This document shows positions 16,712-24,582 of a stretch of 46,193 nt of DNA, piece by piece. The stretch is taken from assembly GCA_934630985.1 (NCBI GenBank), contig CAKTXO010000004.1:1-46193 (forward strand), given 5' to 3'. Within the stretch, counting starts at the first letter, position 1; every line of letters begins with the position of its first letter. The position numbers and the translations under genes were made by a program. Source of the stretch: an uncultured Oscillospiraceae bacterium. GTDB lineage: Bacteria > Bacillota > Clostridia > Oscillospirales > Oscillospiraceae. Below the pieces are notes generated by a model. It did not search any database and was not told where the DNA came from. It was given only the letters and a program-made list of their open reading frames with translations.

Positions 16712-18379
16712 ATGGAAAAAAAGTGGTGGCATGATAAGGTTGCCTATCAGATTTATCCCAAGAGCTTTCTCGACACCAACGGTGACGGCATCGGCGATCT
16801 GGCGGGGATTCTGTCCAAGCTGGATTATCTGAAAGGCCTGGGCATTGACTTTCTCTGGCTGTCTCCCATCTATCCCTCGCCCTTTGCCGATCAGGGCTAT
16901 GACATCGCCGACTATTACGGCATTGCCCGGCAGTTCGGCACCATGGAGCAGTTTGACGAGCTGCTGACCCAGGCGAAAAAGCGGGATATGCACATCATCA
17001 TGGATCTGGTCATCAACCACTGCTCCAATGAGCACGAATGGTTCCGAAAGGCTCTGGCCGACCCGGAGGGAGAGTACGCGGACTACTTCTATTTCCGCCG
17101 GGGCAAAAACGGCAATCCTCCCAGCAATCTGCGCTCCTATTTCGGCGGCAGCTGCTGGGAGCCGGTGCCCGGCACGGACAAATACTATTTCCATATGTTT
17201 GCCAAGGAGCAGCCGGATCTGAACTGGGAAAATCCGGTGGTGCGGCAAAAGCTCTACGACATGGTGAACTGGTGGCTGGACAAGGGCCTTGCGGGCTTCC
17301 GGATCGACGCCATCATCAATATCAAAAAGGATCTGTCCTTCCCGGACTATCCGGCGGACGGCCCGGACGGCCTGGCCATGTGCACCCAAATGGTGGACAG
17401 CGTGGAGGGCGTGGGAGATTTCCTGGCAGATCTGAAAACCCATACCTTTGCCAGGCACGATGCCTTCACCGTGGCGGAGGTATTCAACATGAAGCCGGAG
17501 GAACTGAAGTGCTTTATTGGTGACGACGGATATTTTTCCACCATGTTCGATTTCAGCGCCCACATTCTCAGCAACGGAGCCCACGGCTGGTACGAAGCTC
17601 CAGATATCGATTTTACCCAGTGGCGGGATGTGATTTTCCGGTCTCAGGAGGAAACCCAGGAAATCGGCTTCAAGGCGAACATCATCGAAAACCACGACGA
17701 GCCGCGGGGAGTCTCCCGGTTCCTGCCGGACTATGCCCGCAATCCCATGGGCAAGAAAATGCTGGGTACGGTGAGCTTGCTCCTGCGGGGCATTCCCTTT
17801 CTTTACCAGGGTCAGGAAATCGGCATGACCAATGCCCACTGGGGCAGCATCGGTGAATTCAACGATATCAACACTAAGGATCAGTACCGGGTGGCACTGG
17901 ACGCGGGACTGACCGAACAGCAGGCGCTGGCCGCCTGCGAGAAAATGAGCCGGGACAACGCCAGAACGCCCATGCAGTGGGATTCTTCCCCCAACGCCGG
18001 CTTCACCACCGGCACCCCCTGGCTCAAGGTCAACGACAACTACCGGGACATCAATGTGGCCGCCCAGGAGAACGACCCGGATTCCGTGCTGAACTACTAC
18101 CGCCGCCTGACGGCGCTGCGGAAATCCCCGGAATACCGGCAGCTGTTCACCTATGGCAAATTCCATCCGGCTTTTGAAAATTCCCACCGGATTCTGGCCT
18201 ATTACCGGGAAAAGGACAATCAGCGAGTGCTGGTGGCGGCGAATTTCGGCCGGGAGAAGCAGCATCTGCATTTGCCCGGAACCGTGAAGAAGACCCTTCT
18301 GACCAATTCCGGCCGGGAGAACACCGGCTCTGCCATGACCCTCGCCCCAAGCGAGGTGGTTGTGCTGGAACTGGCGTAA
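16712..18379 (+). CDS. GH13 oligo-1,6-glucosidase / alpha-glucosidase
   Basis: A cytosolic alpha-glucosidase of 555 residues without signal peptide. It releases glucose from the non-reducing end of isomalto- or malto-oligosaccharides. All GH13 regions are present: DLVINH, GFRIDAI with the nucleophile D199, VAEVF with the acid/base E256, and ENHDEPR with D329. N-terminal WWHDKVAYQIYPKSFLDTNGDGIGDL is typical of GH13 subfamily 31 (oligo-1,6-glucosidase, dextran glucosidase, trehalose-6-phosphate hydrolase), and length is normal. It stands alone after a divergent AraC gene; no PTS or transporter is adjacent, so the uptake route is not seen here. Confidence 0.93.
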   Translation: MEKKWWHDKVAYQIYPKSFLDTNGDGIGDLAGILSKLDYLKGLGIDFLWLSPIYPSPFADQGYDIADYYGIARQFGTMEQFDELLTQAKKRDMHIIMDLVINHCSNEHEWFRKALADPEGEYADYFYFRRGKNGNPPSNLRSYFGGSCWEPVPGTDKYYFHMFAKEQPDLNWENPVVRQKLYDMVNWWLDKGLAGFRIDAIINIKKDLSFPDYPADGPDGLAMCTQMVDSVEGVGDFLADLKTHTFARHDAFTVAEVFNMKPEELKCFIGDDGYFSTMFDFSAHILSNGAHGWYEAPDIDFTQWRDVIFRSQEETQEIGFKANIIENHDEPRGVSRFLPDYARNPMGKKMLGTVSLLLRGIPFLYQGQEIGMTNAHWGSIGEFNDINTKDQYRVALDAGLTEQQALAACEKMSRDNARTPMQWDSSPNAGFTTGTPWLKVNDNYRDINVAAQENDPDSVLNYYRRLTALRKSPEYRQLFTYGKFHPAFENSHRILAYYREKDNQRVLVAANFGREKQHLHLPGTVKKTLLTNSGRENTGSAMTLAPSEVVVLELA

Positions 18380-18402
18380 GTCGGAAACCAATGGCAAAAC
18401 GC

Positions 18403-18434
18403 AAAAGGCTCCCTTTGTACAAAGGGAGCCTTTT
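18403..18434. terminator. Bidirectional terminator between glucosidase and NudC genes
   Basis: The inverted repeat AAAAGGCTCCCTTTG/CAAAGGGAGCCTTTT has A-rich and T-rich flanks on both strands, placed between convergent genes. Confidence 0.9.
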
Positions 18435-18439
18435 CGGGT

Positions 18440-19249
18440 TTATCGGATATTCCCATTTTTGAACTGAGCCATCATCTCGTTGGTCAGACTGTAGTCGTCG
18501 GGTTGAAGTACGATTTCCTCCCGGCGTACCCAGGCAGCGTATTTCAGCTCGCCCGGATCCATGGTGATCTCCCCGCTGCCGTCCAAGTCGCAGTAGAAGC
18601 CCAGCAGCAGATCGTTGGCAATGCCCCAGGGCTGGGATTTATAATAGGTGATGTTCTTCACCCGGATACCGGCTTCCTCCATAACTTCCCGCGCCACGGT
18701 TTCCTCGGCGGTTTCGCCGATTTCCGTGAACCCGGCGATCAGGGCGTTGTGGGCAAAGCCCTTCCGGTACTTGGTCAGAAGCAGCTTTTCCCCGTTCCGC
18801 ACGCCTACGATGACCGCCGGCATAATCCGGGGATACACGGTGTTGCCGCAGGCGCAGACCATGGCTCGTTCCCGGTCTGAATGGGTCATGGCCTTGCCGC
18901 ACCGGCCGCAGAACCGGTTGTCCCGGTACCAGTCGGACAGATGCTTGCCCGTGAGCATGGCAAACATCATTTCCCGGGGAAAGCGATCACTGCCCCGCAG
19001 GGCACGGACGTCCGCAAATTCCCCCTGGGGCAGGGGAACATCACCCGCCGCCCGGAAAAAACGGCTGCTGTCCAGGGTGAACAGATAGACAAAGGGGCTG
19101 CCCGCCGGAAAGTCCTTCACTTTGGGCAGGCCTTTTTCCGTCAGCAGCACTTTGCCGCCGTCGAAAAAGAGCACATAGTCCTCGGCTTCCGGTGCGGCGG
19201 CAGGGTCATATTGATTGCCCAGCCTGTGGGGCGCGATATCCTGAATCAT
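18440..19249 (-). CDS. nudC: NudC-like NAD(H) pyrophosphatase
   Basis: A 269-residue Nudix hydrolase that splits NADH (or NAD-capped RNA) to NMNH and AMP. A zinc ribbon is visible as C114/C117 and C132/C134. The Nudix box spans 173-195 (GFTEIGE, then REVMEEAGI, with the metal-binding E188, E191 and E192). The NudC-specific segment SQPW is present at about 205-208 but continues GIAND instead of the usual PFP-S-M, a variant worth noting. The ATG at 19249 is preceded by AAGGAGAA; the frame reads 45 bases further upstream without a better site. Confidence 0.92.
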   Translation of the reverse strand: MIQDIAPHRLGNQYDPAAAPEAEDYVLFFDGGKVLLTEKGLPKVKDFPAGSPFVYLFTLDSSRFFRAAGDVPLPQGEFADVRALRGSDRFPREMMFAMLTGKHLSDWYRDNRFCGRCGKAMTHSDRERAMVCACGNTVYPRIMPAVIVGVRNGEKLLLTKYRKGFAHNALIAGFTEIGETAEETVAREVMEEAGIRVKNITYYKSQPWGIANDLLLGFYCDLDGSGEITMDPGELKYAAWVRREEIVLQPDDYSLTNEMMAQFKNGNIR

Positions 19250-19369
19250 GACAATTCTCCTTATGGGAAAGCGTTTTTCATCAGCATACCACATTTTTCC
19301 CCGGATTGCAATTCCTGAAAAATCGGCGCCTACCCGACAAAAAAGAACCTACCCAAAGGGGCAGGTGTA

Positions 19370-19378
19370 TGATAGAAT
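19370..19378 (+). promoter_or_regulatory. Extended -10 promoter of the TfoX-N gene
   Basis: TGATAGAAT forms an extended -10 motif (TG, one base, TAGAAT at 19373-19378) 28 bases before the start codon. No convincing -35 is present. Confidence 0.5.
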
Positions 19379-19405
19379 AGGCGAAAACCCTAAGGAGGCG
19401 GGACA

Positions 19406-19738
19406 ATGGCATCGGACAAGGAATATGTGCGCTATGTGCTGGAGCAGCTGTCCGGGTTGGAGGAGATTTCCACCCGGGCAATGATGGGGGAGTACATCCT
19501 CTACTATCGGGGAAAGGTGGCGGGCGGCATTTACGACAACCGGCTGCTCATCAAGCCCGTGGCGGCGGCAGTGGCTCAATTTGAGAATCCGATTTATGAA
19601 ATTCCCTATCCCGGCGCCAGGGAAATGCTGCTGGTTGACCGGCTGGACGACCGGGAATTTCTGACGGAGCTGTTCCGGGCCATGTATGAGCAGCTGCCCG
19701 CGCCGAAGAAAAAAGCATCGGGAGGAAACCGAAAATGA
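19406..19738 (+). CDS. TfoX N-terminal domain protein
   Basis: A 110-residue protein made only of the TfoX/Sxy N-terminal domain (TRAMMGEYILYYRGKVAGGIYDNRLLIKP is the family hallmark). In gammaproteobacteria the two-domain form controls competence, but stand-alone N domains in Firmicutes have no proven role. AAGGAGGCGG precedes the ATG. The gene overlaps the next by 4 bp (ATGA), forming a two-gene unit. Confidence 0.88.
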   Translation: MASDKEYVRYVLEQLSGLEEISTRAMMGEYILYYRGKVAGGIYDNRLLIKPVAAAVAQFENPIYEIPYPGAREMLLVDRLDDREFLTELFRAMYEQLPAPKKKASGGNRK

Positions 19739-19953
19739 TGATGGTATTGTTTTGGATCGGAATTCTGCTGTTTGCCTGGCGGCTGATGGTCTTTGCGTTC
19801 CATGCCGCATGGAGCATTACAAAGTGCGTCCTGTTTACGGTGGGAGTCCCGCTGATTCTGATTGCCCTGTTTTTCGCGGGAATGGTCTATCTGGCGGTGC
19901 CGCTGCTGGCCATCGGACTGCTGGTGTCCTTCCTGGGACTCAGAATTTCCTGA
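19735..19953 (+). CDS. Small membrane protein, unknown function
   Basis: A 72-residue, strongly hydrophobic protein with two probable membrane helices (about 4-30 and 33-70, the latter possibly two). It has no recognisable family motif. Its start overlaps the stop of the TfoX-N gene and it ends before a terminator, so it is translated from that mRNA. The overlap and hydrophobic pattern support a real gene. Confidence 0.75.
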   Translation: MMMVLFWIGILLFAWRLMVFAFHAAWSITKCVLFTVGVPLILIALFFAGMVYLAVPLLAIGLLVSFLGLRIS

Positions 19954-19990
19954 GGCGGTATCCGCACAATTGGGCAACGCTGCCATACAA

Positions 19991-20020
19991 AAGGGGTACC
20001 CCGTTGGGGTACCTCTTTTT
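19991..20020 (+). terminator. Terminator of the TfoX-N operon
   Basis: AGGGGTACCCC-GTT-GGGGTACCTC forms a hairpin (GGTACCCC core) followed directly by TTTTT. Confidence 0.88.
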
Positions 20021-20038
20021 GCGTAAATTACCCGTTTC

Positions 20039-20369
20039 ATACTGAACTCCAATTAGGGTCTATCTGAAAACCGTCAATATGACCAACGGCGAGGGATTTT
20101 CCGCCTGATGAAGCCATTTTTTAGCAGGAATACTCTGCGTATTGCAAGAAAAAATGGTGCCCAGCAGGTGGAAAAGACCCGCTGTTTGGGCGTGTTGACG
20201 GTTTTCAGATAGACCCTAAAATCTTTAAAAAAGATTTTAATTGCCTGAAGGGCATGGAGTTCATATGAGACTTGTTTTGTGATTTCTTTCCTTATAAATC
20301 ACAAAACAGGCAGCGCCGTCAGGCGATGCCTTCCTGATTAAAATTAAGATTTTAATCAGGAAATAGTAT
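20039..20369 (+). repeat. 168-bp palindromic element, copy 2 (family A), interrupted
   Basis: The same element as at 77-244, in the same orientation. It is split after its sixteenth base or so by the 161-bp element at 20056-20216. Removing that insert and one TA leaves exactly 168 bp with only single-base differences from copy 1. The 20370-20503 stretch beyond it holds no gene. Confidence 0.88.
20056..20216. mobile_element. 161-bp palindromic MITE (family B), copy 1, nested
   Basis: The ends are GGGTCTATCTGAAAACCGTC and its near-perfect reverse complement, and the whole unit folds into one long interrupted hairpin (inner arms CCATTTTTT and AAAAAATGG). The host sequence ...CAATTAAAATC... in copy 1 of family A becomes CAATTA-insert-TAAAATC here, which shows a 2-bp TA target duplication directly. 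TA duplication is typical of elements moved by IS630/Tc1-mariner-type transposases; none is encoded in this window. Confidence 0.92.
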
Positions 20370-20503
20370 CAGAAAGCAGGAATCAACAACCGAATCCGGT
20401 AATAGAATAATGGGGTGAACCCGGAGGCAGAGAACTTTTTTGGGAGAAAAGGGGCGAAGCCCGTGGAAATGCCTGTTTTTTCTTACAGATTCAGAACTTT
20501 GGC

Positions 20504-20532
20504 TTGCAATTCAAAGGTTTGGATGGTACAAT
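20504..20532 (+). promoter_or_regulatory. Promoter of the exopolysaccharide operon
   Basis: TTGCAA (20504-20509), 17 bases, TACAAT (20527-20532), about 45 bases upstream of the first gene of the locus. Confidence 0.72.
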
Positions 20533-20580
20533 GAAATAAATTAACGGCGGAAACCCGACACCGAAAGGGGGATGGACTGT

Positions 20581-22137
20581 TTGGAACCCAAGGACAGACG
20601 TCTGCGCCAGCGTCAGCGCAGAAAAAAGCTGTGGCAGACCACGGCAAAGCTGCTTACGAGTCTGGGCAGTCTCCACCGGCGGGGCAACCGGCGTTTCGCG
20701 GGTCGGTGGAGCGACGGACGGTTCACGGCGGCGGCTCTGGCGGTGATCGTGCTGGTGTCGGCGGTGATGCTGTGGCTTCCCAATCAGCTGGGCGTAGCCA
20801 ACGACGGCACGGTGACGAGAACCATGCAGAACGCAGGGCTCAGCTATCTGGAGGCAGACCGGGAAAATGCCAACGACTATTTCACGGCAGTTTATGCCCT
20901 CCGTCATGCCGACCCCACCGACCGCTCCATCCAGCTGAGTCTGCTGGGCGCGGCGAAGGCGGCGGATGACCTTTTTACCGGCGACCAGCTGTTTGACGTG
21001 CGGTTTCTGGCAGGGCTGTACCTGCTGCTGGCCATCCCCGGCTGGGGACTGCTGATTTACGCGGTGGTGGGCAGAGCCGACGCCTTTGTGGAAAAGTGCG
21101 TGCTGGCAGGACTGTGCGTGCTGATTCTGGGGGACGTTTCCTATGTGACCTACTTCAACTCCCTGTACCCGGAGGCCATTTACCTCATCGGTCTGAGCTG
21201 CTTTTTTGGCGGCGCCATGAGCTTGCAGCGGAAGGGCAAAAAGAGCCTGGGCTCCTGGCTGGCAATTCTGGCAGGCGCGGCGGTGCTGTGCCTGACCCGG
21301 CGGCACTGCTGGATCTTCGGCTTTGGGGCGGCGCTGTTCTGCGTGACCCAGCTCCGGCTCAGCGAAAGCACCCTGGAGCGGACGGCCATTGCCTTAGCCG
21401 CCGGGGCGGCGCTGCTGGTGGGGCTGTGGAGCTTCGCCTTCGCGGAAACCGACTTTGACGACACCAGCCGGATTCACGCCATGACCCGAGGGGTGCTGCT
21501 CCAGTCGGCCAACCCGGAGAAGACCCTTTCGGAATTCGGCATTGACGGCTCCTACGCCATGCTGACGGATATCTCTCTCTACGACCAGTACCCGGCCGCG
21601 GAGGAAGCGGAATACTATATGCAAAACGGCTTCCTGGATCGATACAGCACCCTGGACATCGGTCTGTACTATCTGCGCCACCCAGGAGCTATGCTCTCCA
21701 TGCTGGATCTGGGCATTCGCTCAGCCATGAACACCACCCGGGACTACTGCGGAAACTACCTCCGCTCCGCCGGAATGCCGGCCAGAGCCAGAAGCGTTTT
21801 CATGGGAGCCTACGGCGTGTTCAAAGCCCGATCCCTGCCCCATACGGCGGCGTATCCGGTGCTTTTGATGATCGTCTGCGCCGTGCTTTCCCGGCAGGGC
21901 TGGTGGCGGAAGAAGGAGCCGGATCGGTTTTACTATGTGTATTTCTGCACCACTTTAACGGCTTTCCTGGTCATTGGGGCTCATTTGACGGAAATCATTC
22001 TCTGGGGCGGAGACGCCCAGCTGACGCAGTACAATCTGATTTCGGGCTTCAGCATCGACATTCTTATGCTCTTTACCCTGTCGGAGCTGCTGCACCGGCT
22101 GAATATTCTGGAGGAAGCGCAGGTGAATCAATCATGA
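20581..22137 (+). CDS. WsfD-like polytopic membrane protein (probable glycosyltransferase)
   Basis: A membrane protein of 518 residues with a basic cytoplasmic N-terminus and about ten hydrophobic segments. It shares three landmarks with both halves of the 983-residue protein at 29248-32199: ANDGTVTRTMQNAGL (compare SNGDFGRMMDAMGL), YFNSLYPEAIYLIG (compare WFNSLYGEGIAYIG) and a loop with ANPEKTLSEFGIDGSY (compare DDPETALAELGLDSGL). The family resembles WsfD-type glycan hexose transferases, though I am not certain of the name. The purine run AAAGGGGG touches the ATG at 20572, so the TTG at 20581, nine bases away, is the better start. It opens the exopolysaccharide operon and overlaps the next gene by 4 bp. 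Confidence 0.8.
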   Translation: MEPKDRRLRQRQRRKKLWQTTAKLLTSLGSLHRRGNRRFAGRWSDGRFTAAALAVIVLVSAVMLWLPNQLGVANDGTVTRTMQNAGLSYLEADRENANDYFTAVYALRHADPTDRSIQLSLLGAAKAADDLFTGDQLFDVRFLAGLYLLLAIPGWGLLIYAVVGRADAFVEKCVLAGLCVLILGDVSYVTYFNSLYPEAIYLIGLSCFFGGAMSLQRKGKKSLGSWLAILAGAAVLCLTRRHCWIFGFGAALFCVTQLRLSESTLERTAIALAAGAALLVGLWSFAFAETDFDDTSRIHAMTRGVLLQSANPEKTLSEFGIDGSYAMLTDISLYDQYPAAEEAEYYMQNGFLDRYSTLDIGLYYLRHPGAMLSMLDLGIRSAMNTTRDYCGNYLRSAGMPARARSVFMGAYGVFKARSLPHTAAYPVLLMIVCAVLSRQGWWRKKEPDRFYYVYFCTTLTAFLVIGAHLTEIILWGGDAQLTQYNLISGFSIDILMLFTLSELLHRLNILEEAQVNQS

Positions 22138-23030
22138 GCAAATCCATGGTTCCCATCCGGCAGATATATGGCAATCTGTCCGAACGGCGGAAAAGCAGCC
22201 TGATACAGGATCTGGGGCTTCTGCTCTTCCTGAGCACCGTCGGCGGGGCGGCAGCGACCATCGCCTTGGCGGGGGATCGGCAGGCAACGTATCTTGTCAT
22301 GTTCGCCCTGGCCGGGGCGGGAGCGCTGCTGACGACCTACCGGTTCCGGTATCTGGCTGTGGGTCTGACAGGCTTGCAGGTGCTGACCTTCGCGGCCTAC
22401 ACCCTGTTTCGCTCCCTGACCCAGGGAATTTCCGTGGTGTGGCTGGATTATATGTGGCTCTTCCTGCCCCTGGCGGCCAACGCCGGAATGCAGCTGTTCA
22501 CCGGCAGCATTTACCGCATTGAGCGGGCCAATGAGCTGCTGGGCGAGCAGATGGAGTCGGTGGTGCTGCTGGATTCTTTGACGGGGCTGTACAATATGCG
22601 GGCTCTGTATATCGATCTGGAACGGCAGATGCGCTTTGCCGCCCGGAACCAGATGCCCATCAGCCTGATGGTCATTCGCTTGCGCCATGCTGAGGAGCTT
22701 CACGCCATTGTGAACCGCCGCCGGTTCGAGCGGCTGATCCAGACGTTGGGAGAGATACTCTCCGGCTGCGTCCGGCTGGAGGATCGGTGCTACAGCATCG
22801 ACAACCAGACGGGAGAATTTGCCATTCTGCTGACCTGCGACAAGTCGGGGGCGGGGCTGGTGCGCCGCCGCATTGAGAACGCCTGCGCCCAGAAGGACGC
22901 ATTCGCCGGGATTATGGATAAGGCGATCCGGGTGGATCTGCGGATTGCCTGCGTGCAGTACGAAGAGGGGATCCCAAATGCCATTGAATTTAAGCGGAAA
23001 GTGGACAGCGAGCTTCAGTACGACGTGTAA
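22134..23030 (+). CDS. Membrane protein with degenerate GGDEF domain
   Basis: A 298-residue protein with four hydrophobic segments (about 25-125), then a short coiled stretch and a GGDEF-fold domain (about 143-290; LDSLTGLYNMRAL, SLMVIRL). The catalytic motif is replaced by QTGEF in SIDNQTGEFAILL, so diguanylate cyclase activity is unlikely. An RxxD (RLED) stands a few residues upstream, where active cyclases have the c-di-GMP-binding inhibitory site, although the spacing is two residues longer than usual. It may therefore be a c-di-GMP receptor for the adjacent synthase, as PelD is for Pel. It starts inside the preceding stop (ATGA) and overlaps the next gene by 53 bp. Confidence 0.85.
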   Translation: MSKSMVPIRQIYGNLSERRKSSLIQDLGLLLFLSTVGGAAATIALAGDRQATYLVMFALAGAGALLTTYRFRYLAVGLTGLQVLTFAAYTLFRSLTQGISVVWLDYMWLFLPLAANAGMQLFTGSIYRIERANELLGEQMESVVLLDSLTGLYNMRALYIDLERQMRFAARNQMPISLMVIRLRHAEELHAIVNRRRFERLIQTLGEILSGCVRLEDRCYSIDNQTGEFAILLTCDKSGAGLVRRRIENACAQKDAFAGIMDKAIRVDLRIACVQYEEGIPNAIEFKRKVDSELQYDV

Positions 23031-24579
23031 GCTCCTGATCATCCTGGCCTTGATTTTAAGCCTGAGCCTTCCGGCGGGGGCGGCTTCTGCGGAAAGCACC
23101 CTCTCCGGCGGCGACATCCTGCTGCTTCACGGTCAGACCCTGGATGACGGGGATCTGGCCAATCTGCGGCAGATTGCCGATGGAGCCACTGCCCTGGGCA
23201 GAAGCCTGGATCTGGCGGAGCCGGGGGAGGCCATCGCCCATCTGACGGACTACAAGCTGGTGATCTGTTACGACCTGAAGGCAGACCCAATCCTGGCAAG
23301 ACGGCTGCTGGACAGCCAGACGAAGCTGCTGGTTCTGGGCGGCGAGCTGATTTGCGATCTTGGCCGGGCCCAGGTGATTTCCAACGCCGGAGACAACGGC
23401 GTGCTCCGATTTGATTTTTCCGGCGGAGACGGCTACGGCACCATTGTCACCCTGCCGGAGAGCCTGTACCGATTGGAGGGGGACTATCAGAGCGGCAGTC
23501 TGGAAACCCTGACGGATACTCTGTCCTTCTGTGCCGGAAGCGATACCCTGCGCTATATCCCCCTGACGGATATGTCCGCCGACCTGACCCGGGCAGCGCT
23601 GATGTGGGAGCTTTCCGGATATCTGTGGGAATACAACGGCCTGCCGCCCCAGCGGGGGCAGTACTGGGTGCTGGATAACGTGTACGCCTACATGCCGGCT
23701 CAAGAGCTGCTGGCGCGGGTGGAGCGGCTGGCGGAGGCAAAAATTCCCTTTGTCATCAGCGTCTACCCTACCTTCCAGAACGGGGACTATCCCGCCATGG
23801 GTCAGTTCTGCCAGGTGCTCCGCTATGCCCAGGCGGCAGGCGGCGCAGTAATTCTACGGGTGCCGGAGCTGCGCAGTCAGGTTTCCGATTGGGCTGGTTT
23901 CAGCGCCCGGATGACCGAGGCGGTGACCGCCCTGACAGACCATGGGGTCTATCCCCTGGGCTACGACGTGCCCTACAGCTGGCTGTGGGACGAAGATGCC
24001 CTGACCTGGATGCGCCGAAGCCGGACGGTCTTTCTCTATGAGGACGAGGAGCCGGTGAACTTCACCCGGCAGACCCGGCGGAACATTGCCTACGATAACT
24101 ACAACAATCTGATTTTTCCGGTGCTGGATCTGGCGAAGGACGGTCAGAACACCCTGCTTCAGTTCCCGGCGGCTCAGCGGATTTCTGCCTCCGTTTCCTT
24201 GCGGGAGCTGGAAGCGAACCTTGACCGGGTAAAAAACAACCGGAATTTCTACTATAGCCTCTGGGACAGCGACCAGTCTCTGTGGGCGGACAATCTGCAT
24301 TTAAGCTATCATGGAGGCTCCGTGACCCTGAACGACGAGCTGCAAAGCCTGGTCTACACCCCGGAACCCTATGAGGAAAATTACGATTACCAGCGAAACA
24401 TACTCAAACGGTTTACCGTCAGCCTTCAGAATGAGAGCCATTTCCTCATCGGCCTGGTGGCGGTGGTGACGGCGCTGTTCCTGGGAATGATTCTCTATGC
24501 CCGGAGGCAGAGCAGAAAACACTTTTTTTACCCCCCGGAAAGGAAGAAAACCAATCCTGAGGAGAAAGGGAGGGAATGA
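22978..24579 (+). CDS. DUF2334-like exported membrane protein, degenerate deacetylase fold
   Basis: A 533-residue protein with an N-terminal signal/anchor (about 18-38), a large extracytoplasmic domain and a C-terminal membrane helix (about 480-505) with a basic tail. The segment YWVLDNVYAYMPAQELLARVERLAEAKIPFVISVYPTF matches the DUF2334 branch of polysaccharide-deacetylase-like proteins. Where that family has HGYTHQ-like metal ligands this protein has RVPELRS, so it probably no longer deacetylates and may bind glycan. GAGGGG lies just before the ATG at 22978, inside the GGDEF gene. Its neighbours (BcsA-like and BcsB-like genes) point to a role in polymer export or modification. Confidence 0.78.
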   Translation: MPLNLSGKWTASFSTTCKLLIILALILSLSLPAGAASAESTLSGGDILLLHGQTLDDGDLANLRQIADGATALGRSLDLAEPGEAIAHLTDYKLVICYDLKADPILARRLLDSQTKLLVLGGELICDLGRAQVISNAGDNGVLRFDFSGGDGYGTIVTLPESLYRLEGDYQSGSLETLTDTLSFCAGSDTLRYIPLTDMSADLTRAALMWELSGYLWEYNGLPPQRGQYWVLDNVYAYMPAQELLARVERLAEAKIPFVISVYPTFQNGDYPAMGQFCQVLRYAQAAGGAVILRVPELRSQVSDWAGFSARMTEAVTALTDHGVYPLGYDVPYSWLWDEDALTWMRRSRTVFLYEDEEPVNFTRQTRRNIAYDNYNNLIFPVLDLAKDGQNTLLQFPAAQRISASVSLRELEANLDRVKNNRNFYYSLWDSDQSLWADNLHLSYHGGSVTLNDELQSLVYTPEPYEENYDYQRNILKRFTVSLQNESHFLIGLVAVVTALFLGMILYARRQSRKHFFYPPERKKTNPEEKGRE

Positions 24580-24582
24580 CGG

